From NCBI GenBank assembly GCA_965207565.1, contig CBDBMQ010000024.1, forward strand, positions 147,057 to 211,056: a DNA stretch of 64,000 bases, written 5' to 3'. The notes under the pieces were generated by a model. That model was not told the DNA's origin. It saw nothing but the letters and a program-made list of their open reading frames with translations, and ran no database searches. A program made the position numbers and the translations under genes. This DNA comes from Bin80 sp965207565. Lineage in GTDB: Bacteria > Bacteroidota > Rhodothermia > Rhodothermales > Bin80. Below, piece after piece: positions 10,406-19,792 of the stretch (position 1 is the first letter of the stretch; each line of letters begins with the position of its first letter).

Positions 10406-12250
10406 ATGAATCAGAAAAACGTAAATGGGAACCGCATAGTCGAGCAACATCCCCAAGAGTGGTTTGAAATGCAGGATATGCGAAATCATCCGATGTCGGT
10501 GGACAGTTGGATCACTGTTAAATCAATACGGACCTTACCGTATGAAGGTTGTCTCATAGAAGAATGTCATCCACAAGAGATTAATAATGTTGGATCTGTC
10601 ATGTTTCCCATTATTAATCATGAGGATGTATTCAAAGTTGGGTGGGATGATCGGGCCTACTCCTGCAAGTTTGATGGCGGAGTGGAGACTATTTACAGTT
10701 CAACAAAAGATCGTACTTCAAACGGAATACAGGAGAGAAGAACCATTTCACAGTACTTACCTTGTGGCTACTATCACAGGGATGGTATACTCGGATCTGG
10801 ATTGGTAATTGAACAGCAGGTCAATTCGCAAGAGAATCCTGTTTGGCATCTCCATCAGGATTTTGTTGTGGCTCTCAATTTGATCCAGGAAGGTAATGCC
10901 TGGGTTCGACCGGGCGAAGGATATAAAGAAGTGGCACGACTGATCCAGAATGGTGAGGGTAAACCGGAACTTATGGAAGTTCGAAAGGAGCATTTATTAG
11001 ATTACTTGTCCGCACGGAAGATGAACCTATACGTATATAGTTTCCACTCCCGAAGGGAGTTAACTAATGACCGCAGTCATATCAGTTGGGAACCAGAAAA
11101 GGAATACACTGAAGAAGACGGAATGCGGCGGTGGATAGGCAGAATCATCCGAACGCCTCCAGATAAATTATTTTCCAGGTCTACAACAGAAGAGCATTCT
11201 ATTTCTTCCGAGGATGTTTATGAAAGAGAGGAAGTTCCAGGGCCGGAATCAAATAGTGTAAGAAATCAGACTTCCAATATGGAAACAGCGGGCAAGCAAA
11301 GTTACATGATAATCGGAGAGTTACGGTGTACAGAAGTCATTGAGGCGGGCGATAGAAGCGAACGAGTTCTTGGCGAAGAGCCGGCAAGTGTACCATTCAT
11401 AATTGATTCAGTTGGACAGACAGAAACTAAAGAGTCTTTGGTGGAGAGCAATTCTTGGCTACACTTCAGACCAAATGTGGTAAAAGATATCTTGACATGT
11501 CGTAAATCATCTTTAGATTGGTGCACATCTGATACGGGCTCTATTGGTTTAGCACCAGATTATTCCGTCCACTTTGGTATCAATAAACTTGGCCACATTA
11601 ATGTTTTTGCGAAAGATATTGCTCAATTGCCGGTGTGGCAACAGCGCGTATGGGGTGGGTTCAATGTAACGCCGGAAGCAGGAGTTTCAAATGAACTGTT
11701 AGCCTCTCAATTTGGAGCGAATCCGGCAAGTACAATAGCTCCAGAGAACCTTCTGCGAGATGCGTATACAAATATAAACAATACATCAAGCGAGGTATTT
11801 GGGAAACCGTTATTTTTCGAACATGAGTATTGTGATAAACTATTTGGCAAATGCCATCGGTTTAGAGCAATTGAGCGATCTGGTTTATATGAGTTGGCCA
11901 AAGACCTGTACCGACTTACCATAGAAAGGGTAGATCCATCGGCACTTAGCGCTGTAGTAACGCCTCAAAAAGGAGAGGAACAGAAAACAATCAATCATCT
12001 TCAGAAGGTGCTTGAAACATGTCGAGATGCACAAGAAGCCAGAAAAATTGTCAGTAGCATCAGAGGATTGAACAGGCTTCGTCAGGCTGATGCCCATATG
12101 CCATCCGAAAACATTGAACCGTCAATCAGGCAGGCAGGCATTATAGAAACTGGAAATCCAATTAACGAGGCATATCAGCTGCTACAACATTTCGCGAAAA
12201 CATTGAATAAGATTTCAGAGATCTTACGCGAAGCCCCAATAGAGCAGTGA
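10406..12250 (+). CDS. Unrecognised 614-residue protein, possible defence gene
   Basis: I do not recognise a named domain. The N-terminal ~230 residues look globular, with a conserved-looking stretch WHLHQDFVVALNLIQEGNAWVRP, and then SARKMNLYVYSFHSRREL. A low-complexity acidic/serine linker (about 255-300) leads to a second globular part (about 350-530) and a helical C-terminus. No signal peptide or membrane segment. Base composition is more AT-rich than the neighbouring surface gene, consistent with transfer. It stands alone, between a mob relic and an ISL3 element and ahead of a SIR2 gene, so a defence role is possible by context only. The ATG at 10406 has a weak purine-rich upstream stretch (GAAAG). 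Confidence 0.7.
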   Translation: MNQKNVNGNRIVEQHPQEWFEMQDMRNHPMSVDSWITVKSIRTLPYEGCLIEECHPQEINNVGSVMFPIINHEDVFKVGWDDRAYSCKFDGGVETIYSSTKDRTSNGIQERRTISQYLPCGYYHRDGILGSGLVIEQQVNSQENPVWHLHQDFVVALNLIQEGNAWVRPGEGYKEVARLIQNGEGKPELMEVRKEHLLDYLSARKMNLYVYSFHSRRELTNDRSHISWEPEKEYTEEDGMRRWIGRIIRTPPDKLFSRSTTEEHSISSEDVYEREEVPGPESNSVRNQTSNMETAGKQSYMIIGELRCTEVIEAGDRSERVLGEEPASVPFIIDSVGQTETKESLVESNSWLHFRPNVVKDILTCRKSSLDWCTSDTGSIGLAPDYSVHFGINKLGHINVFAKDIAQLPVWQQRVWGGFNVTPEAGVSNELLASQFGANPASTIAPENLLRDAYTNINNTSSEVFGKPLFFEHEYCDKLFGKCHRFRAIERSGLYELAKDLYRLTIERVDPSALSAVVTPQKGEEQKTINHLQKVLETCRDAQEARKIVSSIRGLNRLRQADAHMPSENIEPSIRQAGIIETGNPINEAYQLLQHFAKTLNKISEILREAPIEQ

Positions 12251-12349
12251 TGATTTCCAGTCTTTGATCCATTGATAATGCCCAATAATATGACTTAAAG
12301 ATGTGAAGGACCAGTTCTTAAATCAATTCTCTTCAAACTTATAATGACG

Positions 12350-13738
12350 GGCTCTTCGCTTTTATGAGTGGGTAGCTTGTTTTTGGAAGCCTTCCGGGTA
12401 CAGATCCAGTCCACCGAGATAGAAGTAAATTGCATTGATAAACCGCTGTATGTTTCGGAATCCACGAGCACGAATTTTGACGGTTTTGATGCGGCTGTTG
12501 ATGCTTTCGGCTGGGCCATTGCTGACCTTTAAGATCACTGCATTGATAATGCCCCACAAATGATTTTTGATGGTTTTCGCGGCTTCTTTCATCGGTTCCA
12601 GTCGGCAACGCATGGCCCAGGACAACCATCGTTTCCATCCTTTGAGTGCCCATGTGGGATGGACATAATGCCATAAGTTCTGGGAGAATTCCTTGATGGC
12701 CCACGCACAAGCTGTTTTCAGCGAACTATTCTTTAATTGGTTGAATCGTTTCTTTTGCCGCGCAGACATATTCTTCGGATTGGTCAGCCAATCATACTTG
12801 GTTCCAGTGAGATCGTAGATGTCTTGTTTCCGCAATTCTCGGTTTTCTAGCCTACGGACTTTATCCACTGCATCGCTAATGTATTTGTCCACATGAAAGC
12901 GATCAAATGCAATCTTTTTTTCTGCGCCGGGAACCCACGCTTTCGTGGCACTGATATACGCGGGCCACATATCCATGCTGACGCGTTCAATGGCGTCCAA
13001 CTGCTCCGCAGAACATCCATCATAATACCCGCTCAAACTGGCCATTGTCCGACTCTCCCCGACATACAGCACGGTTGCCGTGTCTGGATTGGACACCACA
13101 GTGATGTAATTGTGACCTTTCTTATAAGAGGTCTCATCGACACAGAGATGCGCGATCAGTTCCTCTTTTTTGCGGGCATGTCCTCGCAGTACAGCACGCT
13201 CCATAATGTTGGCAATCAACGTCCAACTGACTCCCATCCTGCAGGCCACCGTTGAAATACTGGTGGTATCCAGCAACCAGTTAATGACCTTCGCTTCAAA
13301 TGCCGTCGTAAAACGCACGCGCTCATCCGCCCAGGGCACCGAAACCGTTTTGATTCCATGCTCCGAACATTCCACCCGAGGAACTTTCGCAACCACGGTC
13401 GTCTGATATTCGCAGATATCCGTGTGGCGCCATTTCCGAAGACGATGGTCGTAGCCAGGACAAACTTTGTTACACTCAGGACATCGAAGTACCGAACAGA
13501 TCACATGGATCTCAGCCAGCTGCGTTGCATCATCTTGCTTGATCTCCGAAACCTCCCACGGAGACTGAATCCCTAACAATCGATTGATATCTTGAATACG
13601 CACACTCATGGTGAATGAAATATTTGATTTGAACTCCAAAAACAAACCCAAAATAAATAAATCCATTCCGAATCTATTCAATCGCATCGTGGGTCATCTT
13701 AGTTCTGACTCCGAACCCACTTGAAAAGGGGAAGCCCC
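12350..13738 (-). mobile_element. ISL3-family insertion sequence, copy 1
   Basis: The element is bounded by imperfect inverted repeats: GGCTCTTCGCTTTTATGAG at 12350 and the matching GGGCTTCCCCTTTTCAAG on the minus strand ending near 13737. GGCTCTTC is the typical ISL3 terminus. One transposase gene fills it. No clear 8-bp target duplication was found. Confidence 0.8.
12362..13609 (-). CDS. ISL3-family transposase (copy 1, apparently intact)
   Basis: About 415 residues from the ATG at 13609 (MSVRIQDINRLLG). An open extension to 13687 runs into the terminal repeat and is unlikely to be translated. The N-terminus has a Cys-x2-Cys pair (RCPECNKVC), followed by HTH segments and the DDE catalytic region (LCVDETSYKKGHNYITVV, FDRFHVDKY, and GPAESINSRIKT with the catalytic Glu). 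A mutated, truncated near-copy lies at 43537-44521 and a diverged relative at 28513-29150, so the family has been active here. Confidence 0.9.
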   Translation of the reverse strand: MSVRIQDINRLLGIQSPWEVSEIKQDDATQLAEIHVICSVLRCPECNKVCPGYDHRLRKWRHTDICEYQTTVVAKVPRVECSEHGIKTVSVPWADERVRFTTAFEAKVINWLLDTTSISTVACRMGVSWTLIANIMERAVLRGHARKKEELIAHLCVDETSYKKGHNYITVVSNPDTATVLYVGESRTMASLSGYYDGCSAEQLDAIERVSMDMWPAYISATKAWVPGAEKKIAFDRFHVDKYISDAVDKVRRLENRELRKQDIYDLTGTKYDWLTNPKNMSARQKKRFNQLKNSSLKTACAWAIKEFSQNLWHYVHPTWALKGWKRWLSWAMRCRLEPMKEAAKTIKNHLWGIINAVILKVSNGPAESINSRIKTVKIRARGFRNIQRFINAIYFYLGGLDLYPEGFQKQATHS

Positions 13739-13855
13739 ACATATTCAAGTGAAATTAGGCTCCCCTGCTTGTCAATTGCATCCTGATAGACGAAATCAGT
13801 TTCCTTCCATCCTGTCGGCTAAGAATGGCCAGAAAATTCTAATGCGTTAATCTCC

Positions 13856-15067
13856 ATGAAACGTGTCGCATTTCTTTTAGGAGCAGGGGCTTCCATTCCT
13901 GCAGGATATGGTTCCACTAAGTGCCTGACAAAGAAAATTCTGACTTCTGAGAACTATTATCAGAAGACAGCAGATCGAAAATTCTATCCTCTTGATGATG
14001 ATGAGCGCCCAGTAACAGATTACACAACACCTGTTGTGCGCCGCATCATTGACTGGCTATTCAAGCGAACAAAGGAATACTTCCAAGATCGTGGGGAGCC
14101 CAAGGAACCTAATTACGAAGACATTTACTATCTGGCCTCACAGTTGAGGGACGATGCCACTGAGTTACAAAATCCGGCGTTACTGCCGCTAATTTGCAAA
14201 CTAAAATGTGATATGACCTTATGGCAGGAATACAGGGAGTACTGTCGTCCAGAGAGTGTCCTTGATCCATACGGATTGAATTTCAACAAGTTGTGCAGCG
14301 AAACGTGCCACTACATTGAAGATATTGTTACCGATCTATTGAATCATAACGGAAAATGTTGCACCAAGCATCTTGAAATCATCAAGACCATCCACGAGGT
14401 AAATGGTTTGGAGTTGAGAGGTATCGCTACATTGACACATGATACGCATGTTGAAAGGAACTTGAGGAGCGCAGGTATCAAGCTTACCGATGGCTTCAGT
14501 CCCCCTATCCCTGGTGATACCCTGCGGATCTGGAAGAATCAATTCTCTTCATGTGACGGTATCCCGTTTGTTAAGCTCCATGGGTCCGTCAATTGGACTC
14601 GCTTTGATTTACCGGAACCGAGCAAATACGAAAAGCTTCCCCAATCTGAAATCGGAGTTCTTGAACCTTCTTACTTGAAAAAATCTGTATACCTCCATAG
14701 CGGAAGTGTAAATCCTCGTCCTTTTCTGTTGATCGGTACGTTCAATAAGCCGGTCCAGTACAATTGGGGATTGATGTTAGACATTCACTATAGATTTCGC
14801 AAGATTCTGGAAAGTTCGGAGACGCTGGTCGTATGCGGCTACAGCTTTGGTGATAAAGCCATAAATACTCAACTGATCTTTTGGTGTAACGCAGAGCGGT
14901 CACGATCGCTTGTGGTGATTGATCCTCGTAATCGACTGGATGTCATCAACTCCGCGCGGTACGCCGTACGCGAACTTCTTAGTGACGGGGGAACGGCCCG
15001 TTTCATCACTAAGCAGATGGAGGAGGTTGAGCCGCGTGAATTGCTTGAAGTGTTAGTTTCCCGGTAA
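13856..15067 (+). CDS. SIR2-domain protein, probable NAD-consuming defence effector
   Basis: 403 residues with the SIR2-like Rossmann signature: FLLGAGAS near residues 7-14, LHGSVNWTRF near 241-250, and VCGYSFGDKAINTQ near 325, which completes the NAD-binding fold of SIR2_2-type proteins. In characterised systems such domains deplete NAD+ during infection, usually with a partner (HerA, Argonaute, TIR or STAND proteins). No C-terminal extension is present. The short frame beginning 10 bp downstream (15078) would be the only operon partner, and it is interrupted by an antisense group II intron. No strong ribosome-binding site is visible. Confidence 0.8.
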   Translation: MKRVAFLLGAGASIPAGYGSTKCLTKKILTSENYYQKTADRKFYPLDDDERPVTDYTTPVVRRIIDWLFKRTKEYFQDRGEPKEPNYEDIYYLASQLRDDATELQNPALLPLICKLKCDMTLWQEYREYCRPESVLDPYGLNFNKLCSETCHYIEDIVTDLLNHNGKCCTKHLEIIKTIHEVNGLELRGIATLTHDTHVERNLRSAGIKLTDGFSPPIPGDTLRIWKNQFSSCDGIPFVKLHGSVNWTRFDLPEPSKYEKLPQSEIGVLEPSYLKKSVYLHSGSVNPRPFLLIGTFNKPVQYNWGLMLDIHYRFRKILESSETLVVCGYSFGDKAINTQLIFWCNAERSRSLVVIDPRNRLDVINSARYAVRELLSDGGTARFITKQMEEVEPRELLEVLVSR

Positions 15068-15077
15068 GGTGGCGTTA

Positions 15078-15227
15078 ATGCTGGAATTTGAGATCCCGTC
15101 GTCTAGAGCTGATTTTCCATCCCTATTAGGCATATGTCAGTGGCCTTGGACACACTGGATAAACAAGTACTTTATTCACGGGGAGATATCCCAAAAATAC
15201 CGGTTTGCAGGTATCCCAGTTGGGAAT
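15078..15227 (+). pseudogene. Start of a gene downstream of the SIR2 gene, cut by a group II intron
   Basis: An ATG 10 bp after the SIR2 stop opens a protein-like frame of exactly 50 codons (MLEFEIPSSRADF ... FAGIPVGN) that ends at the inferred 3' boundary of the intron. The intron lies antisense, so it could not be spliced from this mRNA. On the far side (17108 onward) the same frame gives only SELMLM and then a stop. It could be a truncated partner gene or a naturally small protein. I do not recognise its family. Confidence 0.35.
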
Positions 15228-17107
15228 GTAGAGTCAAGGGGCCGGCGCGTTACTCTTAGGGTCCTGTGGCAATTCCATCGCTTTCGCTTTGGCCCTCAGT
15301 CAGGCTCCCGTCAGTCGTTTCCGGCCCCCTGCTCGTCAAACCGGACGTGCGGTTTTCCCGCATCCGAGAATCGCACATATCTCCCGATCCGTGTCTTATG
15401 CTTCCGGCAAAACCACTGTCGCAGCCGCTTGTTTGTGTGCATGTTGATCGCCTGATATGCGGGTGATACTTGGCCCAAAGTAAAGTAGTTCGCCCAACCG
15501 GATACCATCCAGTTCAGCCTCTGAACCATTTCCTCTGCGTCCAAGAACCCGTATTTCCGACTCGTTTGCTCACTGATCTTACGGCAGATACTTTGGACAC
15601 TTGACGTACTTGGACGGGTACCAATATAGCACCCTTGTCCGTTCGGTCGGTAGTTCCAACCGATGCGGTATCCGAGAAATTCAAACGGTTCCTCGGGGCA
15701 TCGTAAGCATCGCGTCTTTTGGGTATTGAGTTTGAGCTTTAGCTTTTCCATCAGAACTTGTGCTACCGCCTTCATTTCTGTCGCCGGTACACGTCCCAAA
15801 ATACAGAAATCATCTGCATAGCAGACGATCTGTGCGTCAAAGCGTTCCGCATATCCCAAACGTTTCCACCCCAGAATAAAACGGCGCATATACAGATTAC
15901 TTAACAACGGCGAAACTGGACTGCCTTGCGGCGTCCCTTTTCGTTCTCTGCGGGCTCGATTTGTGCGGCGTTTGCCACCTTTGTCGTCCTCTTCTACTAC
16001 GGGCATGACCAGCCATGACTTGATCAATCCAAGCACGCGTCCATCACTCACGCGACGGGCAATGCTCTTCATTAATTCCGCATGGGGAATCTCCCCGAAG
16101 TAGTTGGATAGGTCCGCATCAACCACTTCGTTGTGCCCCCTGCTTAGTAGTCTGTGGATGCGATTCACCGCATCCTACGCGCTTCGTCCTGGTCGGTACC
16201 CATATTGCTCCGGTTGCAGGTCCGCCTCAAATATCGGCGATAATACCAACATCGCCGATGTCTGAGCAACCCGATCTCGTAAGCATGGGATACCTAATGG
16301 TCGAAACTTACCCCGTGCTTTCTTGGGAATCAGCACCTGCCGAACCGCTTTCGGTTGATAAGTGCCGTCCCGTAGTTCCTGCGACAGTTCCCGCAGCCAG
16401 CTCTCCACGCCCCTTGCCTCAATGTCCGCAATCGTCTCCTCGTCCACTCCGGCCGATCCACCATTGCGGCGGACCAGACGCCAGGCTTCCCGTAAGAAGT
16501 CCATGCGATACACCTTGTCCATCAGTGCGTGAAAGCGCCGCTGTGGTCCTTCCTTCGCTTGCTCATGCAGTATGGTCTGGAGTCCCTGAACCTTTTCAGA
16601 TCCTGTTAGACCGTTGTCAGTAATCATGTCCCTTCATCCTTGTCCATACTACTTAACCTAGGGCCCCTTCCCTCCACAGGCGTTACCCCGCTTCTGCGGT
16701 ACTACGGCCCCATCCGTCACCCTGACGGCCCGACCTGCTCCTTACGGAGCTTCGGTTGCCGTGTGCATTGGCACCGACAGGGCTTCCCGTGTTGCTACTT
16801 TCCTGATCTTCCATGCGTGCCAGCGCCATTACCCCGGTGAGCCGCCTTGGTGCTCGCTTCCCAAGACGTGCCAGTCTTCCCCATATCACCGGAAGGTCAA
16901 CACTCACATTGCCCGTTTCGAGGCCTGATCGGCGTTCACTGCACGTTCCGGTCCACATGGTCGCTAAGCTACTCGCATAGCCCGTTAACCTTAATGCTTC
17001 ATATCATGTCGTTACCTCCATCATACGCTAAGGCCGCTACCAACCGGAGCGACAGGTGTTGGGCGGGGGTCGCACCCGCCACAGGAAAGCGCCTTTCCAC
17101 GGCGCAC
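15228..17107 (-). mobile_element. Group II intron 1 (about 1.88 kb) with maturase gene
   Basis: On the minus strand the element opens GTGCGCCGTGG at 17107, a canonical group II 5' end, followed by structured domain I-III sequence, and closes at 15228 with CCGGCCCCTTGACTCTAC, a typical domain VI/3' splice end. A domain V-like hairpin (GGATGCGG, GAAA loop, CCGCACGTCC) is at about 15330-15360 and overlaps the 3' end of the maturase gene. It sits antisense just after the SIR2 gene. A second 5' fragment of the same intron family is at 41600. Confidence 0.8.
15311..16627 (-). pseudogene. ltrA: Group II intron reverse transcriptase/maturase with in-frame TAG
   Basis: The two frames (16627-16175 and 16168-15311) are continuous and separated by a single TAG at 16172-16174 in the motif GYRPGRSA-stop-DAV, where Gln (CAG) would be one base away. 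RT motifs are otherwise intact: RPLGIPCLRDRV, VDADLSNYFGEI, GTPQGSPVSPLLSN and the catalytic YADDF. The C-terminal X/maturase-like region (FLGYRIGWNY, WANYFTLG) leads into short basic residues. The GTPQG and YADD arrangement is that of group II intron RTs, not of diversity-generating retroelements. It would be inactive unless the stop is suppressed or is a sequencing error. Confidence 0.85.
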
Positions 17108-17237
17108 AGTGAACTCATGCTAATGTAGCTTAACCAGCCGGAATAGTCCTGCTACAAAATCTCTACATCCCTTTCTTGAGTTCTCCATTCATTCTCCAAG
17201 GATTATTCTTTGCATTTTCAACCGAGCTACAAAGAAC

Positions 17238-18089
17238 TTATTCCGGTTTCAATACTCGAAAATTTGGATTCCTTGCTTCCCAATCGTATAGGTCTCGGCT
17301 GAGCTTCGAATTTTTCATGTCGTCACGATGAAATGACAGTCGCAGACCACTCTTAATTTTCTCGGTACTTACATCTATTGCTCTGTTTGTTCCTATCACA
17401 CCTCTCAAACCAAATGCCAAGACTTCTACCATGTCTTTTCCATAGCATATCAGCCAATTGTTGTCTAATGATCGGCGAATGGATTCAAGTTCCTTCACAA
17501 TGTTTGCTCTGGATAGTTCAGGGCACCAAGAGTGATTGTGATTGAGTACCTCCTGAATAAAGCTATCAATATCAATTTCGAGCAATTCTCTACCTATAAA
17601 TTTTTTGTACCTGATCCCTTGCAGTTTGAGATTCAATCTGTTACGATACGAGTAAAGGCGTAGACATCCAATCCAGACAACTGATGTTACAAGTGTTTCC
17701 CGAATCTCCTTGCCAAATGTGGTGATTTTCTCCACACTTCCCCATTCTGATAGCACACGATCAAGTGCAGAGGAACGAATCAATAATGCCTCTAGATCTA
17801 CGGTTTCAAGTACAATAAGGTTATTATTGGATGAGTGATTCCCCTCAATATGATCCAAGTCAGCATCTACGACACCAATGATACCGGGAAAGGATTCGGT
17901 TTCCAGTATTGAAACCACCTCAATAACATGCTCTTTCCCGTTTGCTACTGTAACCCTACAGTCGTTGTAATTCACAAACTGCTCGAAGAATAGCCGATCA
18001 TCCCGTCCCTCAACGACCACAAAACATCCCTCGTGAGATTGACGCTTCAATCGAATCTCGTTAGCTTTAACGATCGGTGTGCGACACAT
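17238..18089 (-). CDS. DUF4435 TOPRIM-like nuclease, PARIS AriB-like (copy 1)
   Basis: 283 residues. The N-terminus carries a TOPRIM-type acidic motif (VVVEGRDDRLFFEQF), then GIIGVVDADLDHI, the DxD element. This matches DUF4435 proteins, the AriB component of the PARIS phage-defence system, in which the nuclease is released from the AAA ATPase AriA on sensing phage anti-restriction proteins. It follows its ATPase partner by only 9 bp, so co-translation is likely. A paralogue is at 38613. Function is inferred from family and context. Confidence 0.75.
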   Translation of the reverse strand: MCRTPIVKANEIRLKRQSHEGCFVVVEGRDDRLFFEQFVNYNDCRVTVANGKEHVIEVVSILETESFPGIIGVVDADLDHIEGNHSSNNNLIVLETVDLEALLIRSSALDRVLSEWGSVEKITTFGKEIRETLVTSVVWIGCLRLYSYRNRLNLKLQGIRYKKFIGRELLEIDIDSFIQEVLNHNHSWCPELSRANIVKELESIRRSLDNNWLICYGKDMVEVLAFGLRGVIGTNRAIDVSTEKIKSGLRLSFHRDDMKNSKLSRDLYDWEARNPNFRVLKPE

Positions 18090-18098
18090 TAGCTCAAC

Positions 18099-19421
18099 TC
18101 AATCAAGCAACTCAACGACAAGGGGCCATTTGCCTCCAATAATCTCGGGGGAATGCGTGGCTACAATTGCTCGGAAGTTGGAGAGTTGTGCTGTCTTTGC
18201 AAGATCTTCTAGCCATTGTTCTTGCCAGTCAACATGCAACGAAAGTTCTGGCTCATCAATGAGAATAAGAGAGTTGCTGGAAGCACGAAACAACAACTCA
18301 TAAAATATAACGAGTTCGTGTTGTTCCCCTGAGGAGAGCATTTCTAAGTCTAGGTCGGTGTCGCCATTTTTGCTGACACGCAATCCTTTGTCGCTAACCG
18401 ACACCTGTTTATGGCTGAATCGAGAATTAACGATTCTCTTGAAAGCACTTACCTTTCCGTAAAGATCATCAAAGATTGCAAGCTTTTTTTTTGTATCTCG
18501 TGCGTAGACCGCAAGTACATTTTGCTTTGATTCGTCCACATTACTCAGGTCGGGAACCGCAAGTCCACCTTGCTCCCCTACTAGAAGACCTGCCTCCTCT
18601 AGCTGCAAGCGCTTTTGTTCAATTTCATCAAGGTCTCTACGTAACGTTTCAACCAAATCACTGGAAAGTTCGGGGTCGGTGACCAAGCGATAAGGAAAGG
18701 TACGGTCAAGCGACTCAGACAGTTCCCCGTACTGGGCCATTGACTGCCGTATTCGATCAGCTAGCTGCCGGGAATAGTGACTCACAGTACGTGTAGTGCT
18801 CGCGGCATGGCGATACCTCCGGCGACGATGAGAAATGCGGATGAGGCGTTCAGTATCAATGAATCGTACATTTATAGGGCGTATTATATTTTGAAGCCAT
18901 TCGGGGGGCGAAATTGACTCGCGTAGACGCTGAGGTAGGAGCTTGCTAGGATAAGTCGTGATTACATCATGCAGATCCAGTTCCTCCCCCGTTTCTGAAT
19001 TAATCCATTGTTGGCGGCCTACTTGATCAAGTGTCGGTATGACGTCTTCGATAGTAGATATCGGAATTCTAAGATCTGCTCGGCCAATCAAAGCTCCGCG
19101 TAGGTGAAAGGGCTTGTCCGCGCCATCGTGATGGAAAGTTAAAGTCGGCGACAACTGTTCTTGATCATCATGGTGGTCGTCCAAGAGTCTTCGCACAACT
19201 AACTGCGTATCGTCATCAAAAGAAACACTAAATTCTCGAAACGGCACTTCAAAAAGTCGGCTGATTGGTTGATTAAACATCACGTCAAGGAGCTTCAAAA
19301 TTGTGGTCTTACCAGAGCCGTTTGGACCAGTGACGATCATGATGCGTTCGTTGGCAACAAACTTAAGGTCATAATTGAAGGCGTCAAACAGATCCTTAAC
19401 ACAGATACGATCGATGTTCAT
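18099..19421 (-). CDS. AAA/ABC-type ATPase, PARIS AriA-like (copy 1)
   Basis: 440 residues. Walker A GPNGSGKTT at 32-40, a coiled-coil middle, signature LSSGEQHELV at about 362, Walker B LILIDEPELSLH at about 384, then a VATHSPEII switch. This is the layout of AAA15/AAA21 defence ATPases (AriA, OLD-like). It starts with MNIDRICVK and is immediately followed by the DUF4435 gene. The 370 bp upstream (19422-19792) hold no gene and are the likely promoter region, AT-rich near 19560-19620. Confidence 0.8.
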   Translation of the reverse strand: MNIDRICVKDLFDAFNYDLKFVANERIMIVTGPNGSGKTTILKLLDVMFNQPISRLFEVPFREFSVSFDDDTQLVVRRLLDDHHDDQEQLSPTLTFHHDGADKPFHLRGALIGRADLRIPISTIEDVIPTLDQVGRQQWINSETGEELDLHDVITTYPSKLLPQRLRESISPPEWLQNIIRPINVRFIDTERLIRISHRRRRYRHAASTTRTVSHYSRQLADRIRQSMAQYGELSESLDRTFPYRLVTDPELSSDLVETLRRDLDEIEQKRLQLEEAGLLVGEQGGLAVPDLSNVDESKQNVLAVYARDTKKKLAIFDDLYGKVSAFKRIVNSRFSHKQVSVSDKGLRVSKNGDTDLDLEMLSSGEQHELVIFYELLFRASSNSLILIDEPELSLHVDWQEQWLEDLAKTAQLSNFRAIVATHSPEIIGGKWPLVVELLD

Positions 19422-19792
19422 GATAAACTTCTCCTATCATAATGCCTAATGCGATGAGACAGACTGAGGAATCGGAGAATCACATCCTCTAGCCTGAATT
19501 CCCAAACCGGAGTAGATCATGACACTGCGAGTCCACGAAGTTATCATATTCGGGGTTTTTTTCACTATTTCTTGACTTATCGTCATTTATTATGTGATTG
19601 TAATTTATATAATCACTTTTCCTCTACGTACTTCCCTCTGGCCCCTCTCTTCCTCTAAACAGTGATTTGTTTGGGAATTCCGTCCATCTATCCTGTTCTA
19701 ACCCCCATTCTGTCCCGTATTTCCGTTCCATTTGCATTTGGTGAAAAATGTTTGTAGTTTAGTGATCATAATCATCATTAGGATGTTATAAT

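Noticed and set aside
10137..10409. 90-codon plus-strand frame before the 614-residue gene
   Set aside because: It begins inside the mobC relic in another frame and lacks protein-like character.
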